A DNA stretch of 64,000 bases from NCBI RefSeq assembly GCF_014635905.1, contig NZ_BMDS01000006.1, positions 62,001-126,000 of the forward strand. The letters are read 5' to 3'. Made by a program: the position numbers and the translations under genes. The notes under the pieces are model-generated. The model did no database searches. It saw only the letters and a program-made list of their open reading frames with translations, and was not told where the DNA came from. This DNA is from Limosilactobacillus caviae (GTDB lineage: Bacteria > Bacillota > Bacilli > Lactobacillales > Lactobacillaceae). Positions 31,072 through 40,162 of this stretch are shown here, piece after piece; position 1 is the stretch's first letter; every line of letters starts with the position of its first letter.

Positions 31072-32349
31072 ATGAAGAAAATGATCATTCAAGGAGGAAA
31101 CCGTCTTTCTGGTGAAGTCACGATCGGTGGTGCAAAAAATAGTACAGTTGCATTAATTCCTGCTGCTATTCTTGCAGATACCCCGGTAGAGTTTGACACG
31201 GTTCCAGATATCTTGGATGTTCACAATCTGATGATTATTTTGGAGTCAATGAATGTAAAGTCCGAGTTTAGTCACGGAGTTTTAGATATTGATCCAACAC
31301 AAATCGTAGAAGCTGAACTTCCAAGCAAGGCAATCAAAAGTCTTCGAGCTTCCTATTATTTTATGGGTGCATTATTAGGTCGTTTCCATCGCGCGACATT
31401 AACATTTCCGGGGGGCGACAATATCGGTCCCCGACCAATTGACCAACACTTAAAAGCATTTAAGGCACTTGGAGCAACCGTTAGCGAAGAAAAAGGTACT
31501 GTTCATTTAGATGCACCGAATGGCTTACATGGGTCACGGATCTTTTTAGATATGGTATCAGTTGGTGCAACAATTAATGCTACTTTGGCAGCCGTTCGCG
31601 CTGAAGGAACAACGATTATTGAAAACGCAGCTCGTGAACCAGAAATTATTGATTTAGCGACATTCTTAAATAATATGGGTGCGAAAATTCGTGGAGCTGG
31701 AACAGATACTATTCGGATCACTGGGGTAAAGACCCTGCAGTCTATGAATACCCACACAATTATTGCAGATCGGATCGAAGCTGGAACTTACCTATCATTA
31801 GCCGCAGCGCTAGGTGATGGGATTATGATTCATAATGTTATTCCAGAACACCTAGAATCATTCACAAGTAAAATGATTGAGATGGGTGTTGATCTGCAAA
31901 TTGATAGTGATAAGATCTTTGTACCTAAATCAGAGCACTTACGACCAGTTACTGTCAAAACGATGCCATTCCCTGGTTTTGCTACCGACCTGCAACAACC
32001 ATTAACTCCGCTGATGTCACTTGCGGAGGGTGATAGTACGATTGTTGATACTATTTATCCTAAGCGGGTAAAACACATTTCCCAACTACAAAAGATGGGG
32101 ATGAAGATTGAGGCGCATGATGGGATGATTGTTGTTCAACATACGGAAAAACTCCATGGTGCAGAGGTTTCTGCAGGCGAGATTCGGGCAGGAGCCGCTT
32201 TAACGATTGCTGGATTAATGGCAGATGGACAGACAATAATTAATAATGCCGGAAATATTTTGCGGGGTTACGACCGGATTGTATGGAAGCTTAATCGGCT
32301 TCATGCTAATGTTTCAATTGAGGACGATTCTTCAGTAAAAATTAGTTAG
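31072..32349 (+). CDS. murA: UDP-N-acetylglucosamine 1-carboxyvinyltransferase with Asp at the fosfomycin site
   Basis: MurA transfers enolpyruvate from PEP to UDP-GlcNAc, the first committed step of peptidoglycan synthesis. The 425-residue sequence has GGAKNS with the catalytic lysine (22), and LTPLMSLAEGDS with PFPGFATDLQ earlier. The loop that carries the fosfomycin-reactive Cys115 in E. coli reads PGGDNIGPRPID, so Asp116 replaces Cys. Enzymes with Asp here, as in mycobacteria, work but are not inactivated by fosfomycin. It follows pyrG after a terminator and a 200-base gap; rpmE2 comes next. Confidence 0.95.
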   Translation: MKKMIIQGGNRLSGEVTIGGAKNSTVALIPAAILADTPVEFDTVPDILDVHNLMIILESMNVKSEFSHGVLDIDPTQIVEAELPSKAIKSLRASYYFMGALLGRFHRATLTFPGGDNIGPRPIDQHLKAFKALGATVSEEKGTVHLDAPNGLHGSRIFLDMVSVGATINATLAAVRAEGTTIIENAAREPEIIDLATFLNNMGAKIRGAGTDTIRITGVKTLQSMNTHTIIADRIEAGTYLSLAAALGDGIMIHNVIPEHLESFTSKMIEMGVDLQIDSDKIFVPKSEHLRPVTVKTMPFPGFATDLQQPLTPLMSLAEGDSTIVDTIYPKRVKHISQLQKMGMKIEAHDGMIVVQHTEKLHGAEVSAGEIRAGAALTIAGLMADGQTIINNAGNILRGYDRIVWKLNRLHANVSIEDDSSVKIS

Positions 32350-32352
32350 AAG

Positions 32353-32381
32353 TTGCGTAGTTCTTTAAATCGTGGTATCCT
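32353..32381 (+). promoter_or_regulatory. rpmE2 promoter
   Basis: TTGCGT (32353-32358) and TATCCT (32376-32381) are 17 bases apart, with a TGG extension before the -10. No Zur box is seen. Confidence 0.55.
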
Positions 32382-32441
32382 GTTAAAGTTGATTATCTAT
32401 GTTTCAGGCAATGATTCATGGCAAAAGGAGCGTAATAAATT

Positions 32442-32687
32442 ATGAAACAAGGAATTCATCCAGATTATCATCCAGTAGTTTTTGAAGATTCATCTACTGG
32501 TTTCAAGTTTCTCTCTGGCTCAACAGCCACTTCAAGTGAAACTGTTAAGTGGGAAGACGGTAATGAATACCCATTAATTCGGGTTGAAGTTACTTCTGAC
32601 TCACACCCATTCTACACTGGTAAGCAAAAGTTTACTCAAGCCGACGGTGCTGTCGACAAGTTCAACAAGAAGTACGGTCTCAAGTAA
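32442..32687 (+). CDS. rpmE2: 50S ribosomal protein L31 type B
   Basis: The protein, 81 residues, matches the type B L31 proteins: [14 protein letters not shown] at the start, SHPFYTGKQ and [11 protein letters not shown] at the end. It lacks the CxxC zinc ligands of type A L31, so it needs no zinc. In B. subtilis the zinc-free paralogue is Zur-regulated; here the upstream region has no evident Zur box, so this may be the main L31. It has GGAGCG before its ATG and its own strong terminator. Confidence 0.96.
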   Translation: MKQGIHPDYHPVVFEDSSTGFKFLSGSTATSSETVKWEDGNEYPLIRVEVTSDSHPFYTGKQKFTQADGAVDKFNKKYGLK

Positions 32688-32705
32688 TCGAGCTTCTTAT
32701 ATTCA

Positions 32706-32742
32706 AACCCGGGAAAAACGAAAGTTCTTCCCGGGTTTTTTG
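32706..32742 (+). terminator. rpmE2 terminator
   Basis: AACCCGGGAA pairs perfectly with TTCCCGGGTT, followed by T6. Confidence 0.93.
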
Positions 32743-32774
32743 TTCAATGATGTATCCGAAAGTGGGGTCTACCT

Positions 32775-34091
32775 ATGCATGAGAAAATAATCAATCGAAT
32801 AATTGCCCTGCATCATTATTCTTTCGTTAGGATAACTCGTCAGACGCTAATTATGATTTTTCCAATTGTTTTTATCGGAACAATGGCGAAGATGATTTTA
32901 AAAACTGTTTTTAAACCAGATGGCTTTATCTATAATGTTGCTTTCCTTGATGTGATACCACAGAGCGTATTGCAAATTATTCAATTTGTATTAACAAGTA
33001 TAGGTCAGCTAACTTTAGGTATTTTGGGAGTTTACACTGCTTACATGGCAGCTAAGTTTACAGCAAAATTATATCGACGTGATGGTAAATTTGCGGGAAT
33101 CACGGCAATATTAACGCTTTTACTGATGTCGTACCGGTATGGAAAGATGTCATCATCGTTTTCTCTTAATTTTTACCAACGTCTTCTTAGCGGTAATAGT
33201 CTATTATTAGTTTTACTACTTGGGTACGGAATTGGTCAGCTTTACCGCTTATTAACACCGCCAAAGTATGGAGAAAATACTAATTCGCTCCCATTATTAC
33301 AAGAACGAGCATTTAGTTCGATGGGACCAATAATAATTAGCGTTATATTTGGCGTAGCTGTCGCAATTTTCTTAAATTCCAATACAATTTACCATGCCTG
33401 GTCTACTAGCTATTCTTCGCTAGTTGGCGTTGCGCAAGAACACCGGCAGCTATGGTTAACACTGTTAGCATCGATTGGAATAACAACGATGGATTGGCTC
33501 GGACTAGGAGTTCCCTATAATTCGATGGCACTAATGTCAGGAGAGTCGTTTACCGCTAATTTAAACTATGCACTAGCGCATGGAACACCATGGAACGTTC
33601 CTTATAAATATTTAGGAAGTTCGCTTTATAATTCATTTGCTAATTTTGGTGGAGATGGACTGATTTTAGCACTCATTGTTGCAATCTTGTTGACGTCGAA
33701 TGGATCTTATATGCATCGGGTTGCGCGCTGGACCGCTTTGCCGACACTATTTAACTTTAATTATGCGACAATGGTTGGACTGCCGATTGTATTTAATCCC
33801 TTATTCTTTATCCCATTTACATTTTTGCCAATTGTGAATATCCTGCTTGCTAGTTTTGCGATTGCTATTCACTTAATTCCCTCAACTCCTTACCCGGTTC
33901 TTCAGGGAACACCAGGACCGTTGCTTGGTTTCCTCGGCACAAATGGTAATTGGGGAACGCTTATTTTTGCATTGGTTTTGTTATTGCTAGATATCATTGC
34001 ATATATTCCTTTTGTGAAAATGGCATTGGCAGTTGAGCGTCGTTTAATGTTAGAAGAACAGGAAGTGGCAGGTCATGAAAAAAATAGCTAG
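32775..34091 (+). CDS. PTS EIIC-like membrane permease
   Basis: A 438-residue membrane protein with around nine or ten hydrophobic segments. The late segment GLPIVFNPLFFIPFTFLPI resembles the conserved region of lactose/cellobiose-type phosphotransferase EIIC proteins. No EIIA or EIIB domain or gene is next to it, so it must share partner proteins or have another role. It starts with ATG 32775 after GGGGTC. Its end overlaps the start of the hydrolase gene by 17 bases, and a sortase gene follows, so the three are probably co-transcribed. Substrate unknown. Confidence 0.75.
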   Translation: MHEKIINRIIALHHYSFVRITRQTLIMIFPIVFIGTMAKMILKTVFKPDGFIYNVAFLDVIPQSVLQIIQFVLTSIGQLTLGILGVYTAYMAAKFTAKLYRRDGKFAGITAILTLLLMSYRYGKMSSSFSLNFYQRLLSGNSLLLVLLLGYGIGQLYRLLTPPKYGENTNSLPLLQERAFSSMGPIIISVIFGVAVAIFLNSNTIYHAWSTSYSSLVGVAQEHRQLWLTLLASIGITTMDWLGLGVPYNSMALMSGESFTANLNYALAHGTPWNVPYKYLGSSLYNSFANFGGDGLILALIVAILLTSNGSYMHRVARWTALPTLFNFNYATMVGLPIVFNPLFFIPFTFLPIVNILLASFAIAIHLIPSTPYPVLQGTPGPLLGFLGTNGNWGTLIFALVLLLLDIIAYIPFVKMALAVERRLMLEEQEVAGHEKNS

Positions 34092-34965
34092 AACCACTCT
34101 CCACAGCCGGCTGGTATTAATTAGTTTGATGACTATTTTAATTCTTATGGCAATTCCAGCTTATATTTGGATGAAGGATAATAATAAATACTTAGCCGCC
34201 CAGCATAATTCGAGAATGTCACCAGTAATTATGGTTCCAGGTAGTTCGGCCACGCAAAATCGATTTAACCCATTGATTCAAAAAATTAATGCAGATAGTC
34301 CGAAGAAACATAGCGTGTTGCGGTTGGAAGTTAAGAATAACGGTAAGATTACTTCACAGGGATGGATCAATCGTGGAGATAACGAACCAATCATCGTTAT
34401 TGGTTTTGAGAATAATCATGATGGTTATCAAAATATTAAAAAGCAGGCTAAAATGGTTAATCAAGTCTTTGAACGCCTAACGGAAGAATATAACTTCAAC
34501 AACTTTAAGGCGTTTGGTCATTCTAACGGGGGATTAATATGGACTTATTGGCTAGAGCATTATTACTCTGAATATCAAGATACTATTACGATTAAAAGGC
34601 TGATGACGTTAGGGACACCATATAACTTTGCAGAATCTTCTGTCAGTCATCCAACTCAAATGTTTTCTGATTTCGTAAAATATCGGGATCGAATTCCTAA
34701 AAATTTATTAGTCTATTCAGTAGCAGGTACGGAAACTTATACCTCGGATGGGCTGGTCCCAGAAGGAAGTGTGAACGCGGGTAAATATATTTACCAAAAA
34801 CAGGTTGCTCACTATACAAGTATGACCGTTACTGGTAAAGATGCTCAGCACTCAAATTTGCCACAGAATAAACAGATTGTCCGTCTGATTGAAGAATACT
34901 TGCTTGATCCAAACGATAATGGAAATCCTAATCCGCAAAATAAGCGCGGGACTACTCAAAATTAA
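34075..34965 (+). CDS. Alpha/beta hydrolase (DUF915-like), membrane-anchored
   Basis: The 296-residue protein has an N-terminal hydrophobic anchor (residues 11-28) without a lipobox, so its catalytic part should lie outside the cell. The nucleophile elbow FGHSNGG contains the serine, and MVPGSSATQNRF near residue 55 provides the oxyanion region. LTLGTPYNF follows. This fits DUF915-type lipase-like hydrolases of lactobacilli, whose substrates are not established. A late DGLVPEGS motif holds the probable catalytic aspartate, with the histidine in AQHSNLP. It overlaps the permease gene by 17 bases and is 50 bases before the sortase. Confidence 0.8.
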   Translation: MKKIARTTLHSRLVLISLMTILILMAIPAYIWMKDNNKYLAAQHNSRMSPVIMVPGSSATQNRFNPLIQKINADSPKKHSVLRLEVKNNGKITSQGWINRGDNEPIIVIGFENNHDGYQNIKKQAKMVNQVFERLTEEYNFNNFKAFGHSNGGLIWTYWLEHYYSEYQDTITIKRLMTLGTPYNFAESSVSHPTQMFSDFVKYRDRIPKNLLVYSVAGTETYTSDGLVPEGSVNAGKYIYQKQVAHYTSMTVTGKDAQHSNLPQNKQIVRLIEEYLLDPNDNGNPNPQNKRGTTQN

Positions 34966-35015
34966 TTAAGCAGGTTATACTATGTTCATAATAAAAAGTG
35001 AAGGGGTTCAAAATC

Positions 35016-35720
35016 GTGAAAAAAGGTAAAAAGCGGTCATTTGAATGGTTGCGGTGGACAGCGGTTGTTGTACTGCTTCTGGTCTCTATCGTTTTGATCT
35101 TTAACCAGCAAATTAAATATTACCTGGTGGGAAGCTATAAGCCAGAGATCACACGGCAAACAGTTCAAAATAACCAAAAGAAAAAGGCAACTTATGATTT
35201 TCAAAGTGTTGAGGACCTTAATTTGCAAACTGCTGCAAAGGCACGGGCAAACAAGCAGTCGATTAATACGATTGGTGCGATTACGGTCCCAGCCATTAAT
35301 ATGACGATCCCAATTGCTAATGGTGTTGATAATACAACTCTTGCGTTAGCTGCGGGGACTCTTCGTCCAGACATGAAGATGGGAGAAGGCAACTATGCGT
35401 TAGCTGGTCACAATATGGCGCACGGAAGTAAAATCCTATTTTCGCCCTTGTATTATCATGCGAAAGTTGGTCAGATGATCTATATTACAAATATGGACCG
35501 GGTTTATGAGTACAAGATTTACCAGCGTGAATTTATTGCGGCTACGCGTGTTGACGTGGTAAATAATACCCCTGAGAAGATCATTACGTTGATTACTTGT
35601 GACGCTACGGGGGCAAACCGTTTGATGATCAGGGGAAAGTTTGTTAAATCCGAACCATTTACGCAAGCACCACAAAATGTCCAGAAGAATTTTAGTGAAA
35701 AATACACGACAGGTCGTTAA
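35016..35720 (+). CDS. srtA: Class A sortase
   Basis: The 234-residue transpeptidase has a basic N-terminus and a single membrane anchor (about residues 10-28), then the sortase domain. Catalytic residues are His132 in LAGHNM, Cys195 in TLITC and the arginine in LMIRGKF. Class A sortases cut LPXTG proteins and join them to peptidoglycan; the LPQTG adhesin at 48 kb is a natural substrate. An upstream GTG at 34998 overlaps the ribosome site GAAGGGG, so GTG 35016 is used. It ends the permease-hydrolase-sortase run. Confidence 0.92.
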   Translation: MKKGKKRSFEWLRWTAVVVLLLVSIVLIFNQQIKYYLVGSYKPEITRQTVQNNQKKKATYDFQSVEDLNLQTAAKARANKQSINTIGAITVPAINMTIPIANGVDNTTLALAAGTLRPDMKMGEGNYALAGHNMAHGSKILFSPLYYHAKVGQMIYITNMDRVYEYKIYQREFIAATRVDVVNNTPEKIITLITCDATGANRLMIRGKFVKSEPFTQAPQNVQKNFSEKYTTGR

Positions 35721-35726
35721 AAGATG

Positions 35727-35761
35727 AGAAGCTGGAAAGAAATTTCCATGCTTCTTTTTTT
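35727..35761 (+). terminator. srtA terminator
   Basis: AGAAGC/GCTTCT with inner GGAAA/TTTCC, followed by T7. Confidence 0.88.
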
Positions 35762-35844
35762 GATAGATTTGTAATCCATTCCAAATTAAGAAAAACACAA
35801 TCGTCGCTAAAATGTTCAAATCTAAATAAATTTTAAGTAAAAAG

Positions 35845-35886
35845 ATGAGCGAACGGACAAGAATGCCACCGTTTGCTCATTTTTTT
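35845..35886 (+). terminator. Second terminator hairpin, upstream of the ppsA promoter
   Basis: ATGAGCGAACGG pairs with CCGTTTGCTCAT (one G-U), followed by T7. It comes 84 bases after the srtA terminator. A TTGACT at 35903-35908, 17 bases before a poor -10 (TAAGAA), may then start the ppsA operon. Confidence 0.8.
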
Positions 35887-35962
35887 AATGGACATAAATT
35901 CCTTGACTCTTTTTTGGGAACCGCCTAAGAAAGAGATACATTGAATTTAAGGAGATGCAGTA

Positions 35963-38344
35963 ATGGAAAAACGCGAGCAGGAAAATGTTTTATGGTTTGA
36001 TGAATTGCATCGTTCTGACGTTAATCTCGTTGGTGGAAAGTCTTCCTCATTAGGTGAAATGACTTCTTCAATGAAAATTCCAGTCCCATATGGATTTGCG
36101 ACAACTACCCATGCTTATCGCCAATTCATGACTGAAACGGGATTAAACGATCAAATAAATAGTTTGTTAAATGAAATCAACGACTATGAAAATGCCGATG
36201 AGCTTCATCAAGTTTGTTCCCGAATCCGGCAGATGATTGTTGATGCCTCAATGCCTAGCGAACTGACAGCATCAATTACGCAGGCTTACGCAGACTTATC
36301 CGAAAAAATGGGTGAGACCGAACCGTTTGTGGCTATTCGTTCAAGTGCCACAGCGGAAGACTTGCCAAATGCCTCTTTTGCGGGACAGCAAGAATCATAT
36401 TTAAATGTCCGTGGCGCAGAAATGGTATTAGCAAAAGTCCAAGAATGTTATGCTTCTTTATTTACTGATCGGGCTACGTATTATCGTCATAAGCAACATT
36501 TTCCTCATGAAAAGGTGGCATTATCTGCAGCAATTCAGATGATGGTTTTCTCTAAAGCATCTGGTGTAATGTTCTCCGTAAACGTGGCTAACGGGGATGA
36601 TTCACAAATTGTTATCGATACAATCTGGGGTCTAGGTGAATATATTGTTCTTGGGAAAGTAACCCCCGATCATTTTGTGATTAATAAGGATGACCTTCAC
36701 GTGTTAGAACGATCAGTTGTACCGAAAGCAATTGAGTTGCGGCAAACTCCTGGTGGTGGTGTTCATGAAGAACAAGTGCCAGCAGAGCGTGCTACCCGGC
36801 CTGCATTAACCGAAGATCAAATTCGTGAATTAGCTGGCTATGCTAAGGAAATTGAAAAACATTACGGCTGTTACATGGATATGGAATTTGCCCTGGATGC
36901 ACGGACGGACCGCCTGTGGTTAGTACAAGCGCGGCCTGAAACAGTCTGGTCAAATAAAAATAGCGGACAAACAGTAAAGGAGTCAGTGAAACCGATGAAC
37001 GAAAGCCAAAAACCGTTAGTTAAGGGATTACCAGCCAGCCCCGGTACCGCAACCGGAAAAGTTCATGTAATCGCTGACCCTCAGGATATTGATCAATTTG
37101 AAGAAGGAGAAGTCTTGGTAACCTTGATGACCTCTCCAGACTGGGTACCGGCAATGAAGAAAGCAGCAGCAATTATCACTGACAATGGTGGAATGACTTG
37201 TCATGCAGCGATTGTTTCACGTGAAATGCAGATTCCATGTATTGTGGGGACCAAGAGCTGTGGAGACGCTGTTACTGAAACACTTCAAGATGGTGATCAG
37301 GTTACGGTTGATGCTAAAAATGGTGTTGTCTACCACGGAAATATCCAAGCACAGTTTAGCTCACGAGAAAAGTCAACAGAATGTGGTCAAGCTGAATACT
37401 ATGCGCCAACCGCAACTGGCGTAATGATGAATCTGGGTGATCCGGAACTTGCCGAAAAATATGCTGATTTGCCTGCCGATGGAATTGGCCTAATGCGGGA
37501 AGAATTTATTTGGACAACCTATATTCATGACCATCCCCTATACCTAATTGAGACCGGACAAGCAGAAAAAGTTGTCGATATGTTAGCCGATGGAATTGCC
37601 AAAGTTGCCCGTGCAATTGCTCCACGGCCAATGGTTCTGCGTTTCTCCGACTTTAAATCAGGGGAGTACCGTAATTTAACCGGTGGTGATAAGTACGAAC
37701 CACATGAACCAGCTGACCTGCTTGGCTGGCGGGGAGCTTCACGGTACTATGATCCAAAATATATTGAAGCGTTCAAATTAGAACTGGCGGCAATTAAAAA
37801 GGTCCGTGAAGAATTTCAACTGAAGAACCTTAATGTGATGATTCCATTTGTTCGGACAGTTGCAGAATTAGAAAAGGTCACGCGGCTAATGAAAGATGAA
37901 GGCCTATACCGCGGTCCAGACTTTAAGGTATACATGATGGCTGAGATTCCAAGCAATATCATCTTAGCTGATCAATTTAACAAGTACGTCGATGGCTACT
38001 CAATTGGCTCCAATGATCTAGCAATGCTTATCTTAGGTTGTGACCGTAATAATGACACGGTTGCGCACCTGTTTGATGAACGCAATCTTGCGGTTAAACG
38101 TGCAATTAGTCACCTCATCAAGACTGCCCATCAAGACAATAAGACGGTCTCAATATGTGGTCAAGCACCATCAGAATATCCTGAACTAGCTGCTTTCTTG
38201 ATTCAGCAAGGAATCGATTATATTTCGGTTAATCCTGATATGGTCAAAGCAACAAAACGGAATGTGGCAAGTGTTGAACAACGGATTATGCTTGACAGCG
38301 CAACTGGTAAGGGACGTCAGAATGCTGAAACTTATGAATGGTAG
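35963..38344 (+). CDS. ppsA: Phosphoenolpyruvate synthase
   Basis: PEP synthase makes PEP from pyruvate and ATP, giving AMP and phosphate. The 793-residue protein has the ATP-grasp domain (VGGKSSSLGEM, IRSSATAEDLPNASFAGQQ), a swivelling phosphohistidine domain with His414 in GGMTCHAAIVSRE, and the C-terminal barrel with SIGSNDLAML and the late VSICGQAPSE cysteine. All catalytic parts are present. It opens a tight five-gene operon with a beta-helix protein, a triosephosphate isomerase, an aldolase and a phosphatase, suggesting a gluconeogenic direction. Confidence 0.95.
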   Translation: MEKREQENVLWFDELHRSDVNLVGGKSSSLGEMTSSMKIPVPYGFATTTHAYRQFMTETGLNDQINSLLNEINDYENADELHQVCSRIRQMIVDASMPSELTASITQAYADLSEKMGETEPFVAIRSSATAEDLPNASFAGQQESYLNVRGAEMVLAKVQECYASLFTDRATYYRHKQHFPHEKVALSAAIQMMVFSKASGVMFSVNVANGDDSQIVIDTIWGLGEYIVLGKVTPDHFVINKDDLHVLERSVVPKAIELRQTPGGGVHEEQVPAERATRPALTEDQIRELAGYAKEIEKHYGCYMDMEFALDARTDRLWLVQARPETVWSNKNSGQTVKESVKPMNESQKPLVKGLPASPGTATGKVHVIADPQDIDQFEEGEVLVTLMTSPDWVPAMKKAAAIITDNGGMTCHAAIVSREMQIPCIVGTKSCGDAVTETLQDGDQVTVDAKNGVVYHGNIQAQFSSREKSTECGQAEYYAPTATGVMMNLGDPELAEKYADLPADGIGLMREEFIWTTYIHDHPLYLIETGQAEKVVDMLADGIAKVARAIAPRPMVLRFSDFKSGEYRNLTGGDKYEPHEPADLLGWRGASRYYDPKYIEAFKLELAAIKKVREEFQLKNLNVMIPFVRTVAELEKVTRLMKDEGLYRGPDFKVYMMAEIPSNIILADQFNKYVDGYSIGSNDLAMLILGCDRNNDTVAHLFDERNLAVKRAISHLIKTAHQDNKTVSICGQAPSEYPELAAFLIQQGIDYISVNPDMVKATKRNVASVEQRIMLDSATGKGRQNAETYEW

Positions 38345-38359
38345 AAAGGATTGAATAAG

Positions 38360-40147
38360 ATGCAAATTTTTGTTGATATAAATGCTCCCGAAAATGGTAA
38401 TGGTTCACAAGAGTTCCCCTTCAAACGGATTCAACAAGCTGCTGATATCGCGCGTCCCGGTGATTATGTTCAAGTAATGCCGGGTGAATACCATGAAGAA
38501 GTTCATCCGCAATATTCGGGAACTAACGATAAGCCAATCATTTATGCATCTGCGCGACAAAATCGTGCAATTATCACTGGAGCAGATCGGGTTACTGGCT
38601 GGCAGCACATTAGCGGCACGGTATGGCAATTGAAGCTCCCTAATACTGATTTTGGTAATTATAATCCTTATAATATTTTAGTTGACCAGACCTTTAACCA
38701 TGCCGGTGAAATTTTCTTAAATAATAAGGCAATGTATGAAGTTGATCAGCTAGCCAAGGTTGAAAAGCCAGTCGAAAACGAGCTTTCACGAGATCGCAAG
38801 GCTACCCTCTATACCTGGTACACCGAACAGTTGCCTGCAGAAAATGCAACGGTAATCTATGCTAACTTCCAAGATAAAAATCCAAATAATGAACAGGTTG
38901 AGCTAACATTTCGTGAAACTTGTTTCTACCCCGAAAAAGAGGAAATTAACCACCTTATTTTATCAGGCTTTACGATGACAAAAGCAGCCTGTCGCTGGGC
39001 ATCGCCAAAGTATAACAAAGGGATTATAGGCACTAACCGTGGTCAGGGCTGGAAAATTGCTAAATGTGACATTTCCCACGCAAAGTGTTCGGGAATTTCA
39101 CTTGGCCGAAACATTGTACCAACGATTGATGATAACAAGGTTTATCCTCACCGTATTAAGAATAATACTATCCATGATTGCGGACAGACCGGTATTATCG
39201 GTGTTGAGGGCAACCCATCACCAGTCATTGAGCATAACAGTATTTACAACATTAATGTCCGCCAAAACTTTGTTAGTGATGATGTGAGTGCAATTAATCT
39301 TTCGCCAGCTATTGGTGCCAAAATTGTTCGTAATTGCATTCATGACTGTACACGGGGAATTTGGCTTGGCGGCGATGTTGAGAATACACAAATATCACGG
39401 AATGTTTTCTACAACAATTCGTTACCAGAATCATTTGAAGTAACTACTGAGAATCGTGACGACCTAGTTGCAGCACTCGGCGAAGATATTACAATTAAAG
39501 ATTCTACTGGTGTTACTTTGATTGACAACAATTTCCTACTGTCAGATTGTGCTCTTAAGCTTGCAACAAAGGGTGTGCTATTGGTTCACAACTTAATTAA
39601 TGGTAGCGTGGAATGGTTAAGCAACACTAATGTTTTAGACAATGATCCTTACTATCACCGCCTTTATCAACAGAAAACAACGGAAAGCGACTCCTATGAT
39701 TCGTCCTGTTTCTATAACAACGTTTTTATCCGGAAAACTCTCCGTGGTGAGATGCAAAAGTTAATTGTATTTGCCCAAGAACAGGCAGATGAACAGCCGG
39801 TTAATAACCATGTTAGTGATGGCAATGCTGTTTACGTTGGTCAAACTAGCGGGCAGCGAAACTATATCCCTGCTAATAAAGCCGGAAATGTCTTTATGAA
39901 TGATCAGACAGAAGACGTTACGGTGAAAATCGATTCAAATGAAGACGGGGTATTTATTGATAGTAATATTTGTGACTACTTAGATGAAGACACGAGCCGA
40001 GTAGTGGCAGTCGGTACCAGTGCTGAGACCGCGCTTGACTTTGATACAGACTTTTTAGGCAACCACCGCGAAGGAATTAGCGTAACTGCCGGTCCATTTG
40101 ATACTAAAGAAGAATACAGTCAACGTTTATTTAGACTGCTGTTTTAA
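38360..40147 (+). CDS. Intracellular parallel beta-helix protein resembling GH120 beta-xylosidases
   Basis: A 595-residue protein with no signal peptide. Residues 1-75 form a pectate-lyase-like start (DYVQVMPGEYHEEV), and right-handed beta-helix repeats run through HAKCSGISLGRN, NTIHDCGQTGIIG and CIHDCTRGIWLGG. From memory, the order CFYPE, SGFTM, AAxxWASP, GWKI and AKCSGISLG closely follows GH120 xylosidases. In those the nucleophile Asp follows WL; here the sequence is WLGGD, so Gly337 takes that place. It may be inactive, or use another residue such as Asp339. It sits 15 bases after ppsA and 15 before tpiA. ATG 38360 is used; a TTG at 38351 is too near the ribosome site. Confidence 0.72.
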   Translation: MQIFVDINAPENGNGSQEFPFKRIQQAADIARPGDYVQVMPGEYHEEVHPQYSGTNDKPIIYASARQNRAIITGADRVTGWQHISGTVWQLKLPNTDFGNYNPYNILVDQTFNHAGEIFLNNKAMYEVDQLAKVEKPVENELSRDRKATLYTWYTEQLPAENATVIYANFQDKNPNNEQVELTFRETCFYPEKEEINHLILSGFTMTKAACRWASPKYNKGIIGTNRGQGWKIAKCDISHAKCSGISLGRNIVPTIDDNKVYPHRIKNNTIHDCGQTGIIGVEGNPSPVIEHNSIYNINVRQNFVSDDVSAINLSPAIGAKIVRNCIHDCTRGIWLGGDVENTQISRNVFYNNSLPESFEVTTENRDDLVAALGEDITIKDSTGVTLIDNNFLLSDCALKLATKGVLLVHNLINGSVEWLSNTNVLDNDPYYHRLYQQKTTESDSYDSSCFYNNVFIRKTLRGEMQKLIVFAQEQADEQPVNNHVSDGNAVYVGQTSGQRNYIPANKAGNVFMNDQTEDVTVKIDSNEDGVFIDSNICDYLDEDTSRVVAVGTSAETALDFDTDFLGNHREGISVTAGPFDTKEEYSQRLFRLLF

Positions 40148-40162
40148 GGAGGAAGAAAAAGA

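Noticed and set aside
35903-35931. Firm ppsA promoter call
   Set aside because: TTGACT is good, but the -10 TAAGAA is poor, so it is mentioned only as a possibility beside the terminator entry.
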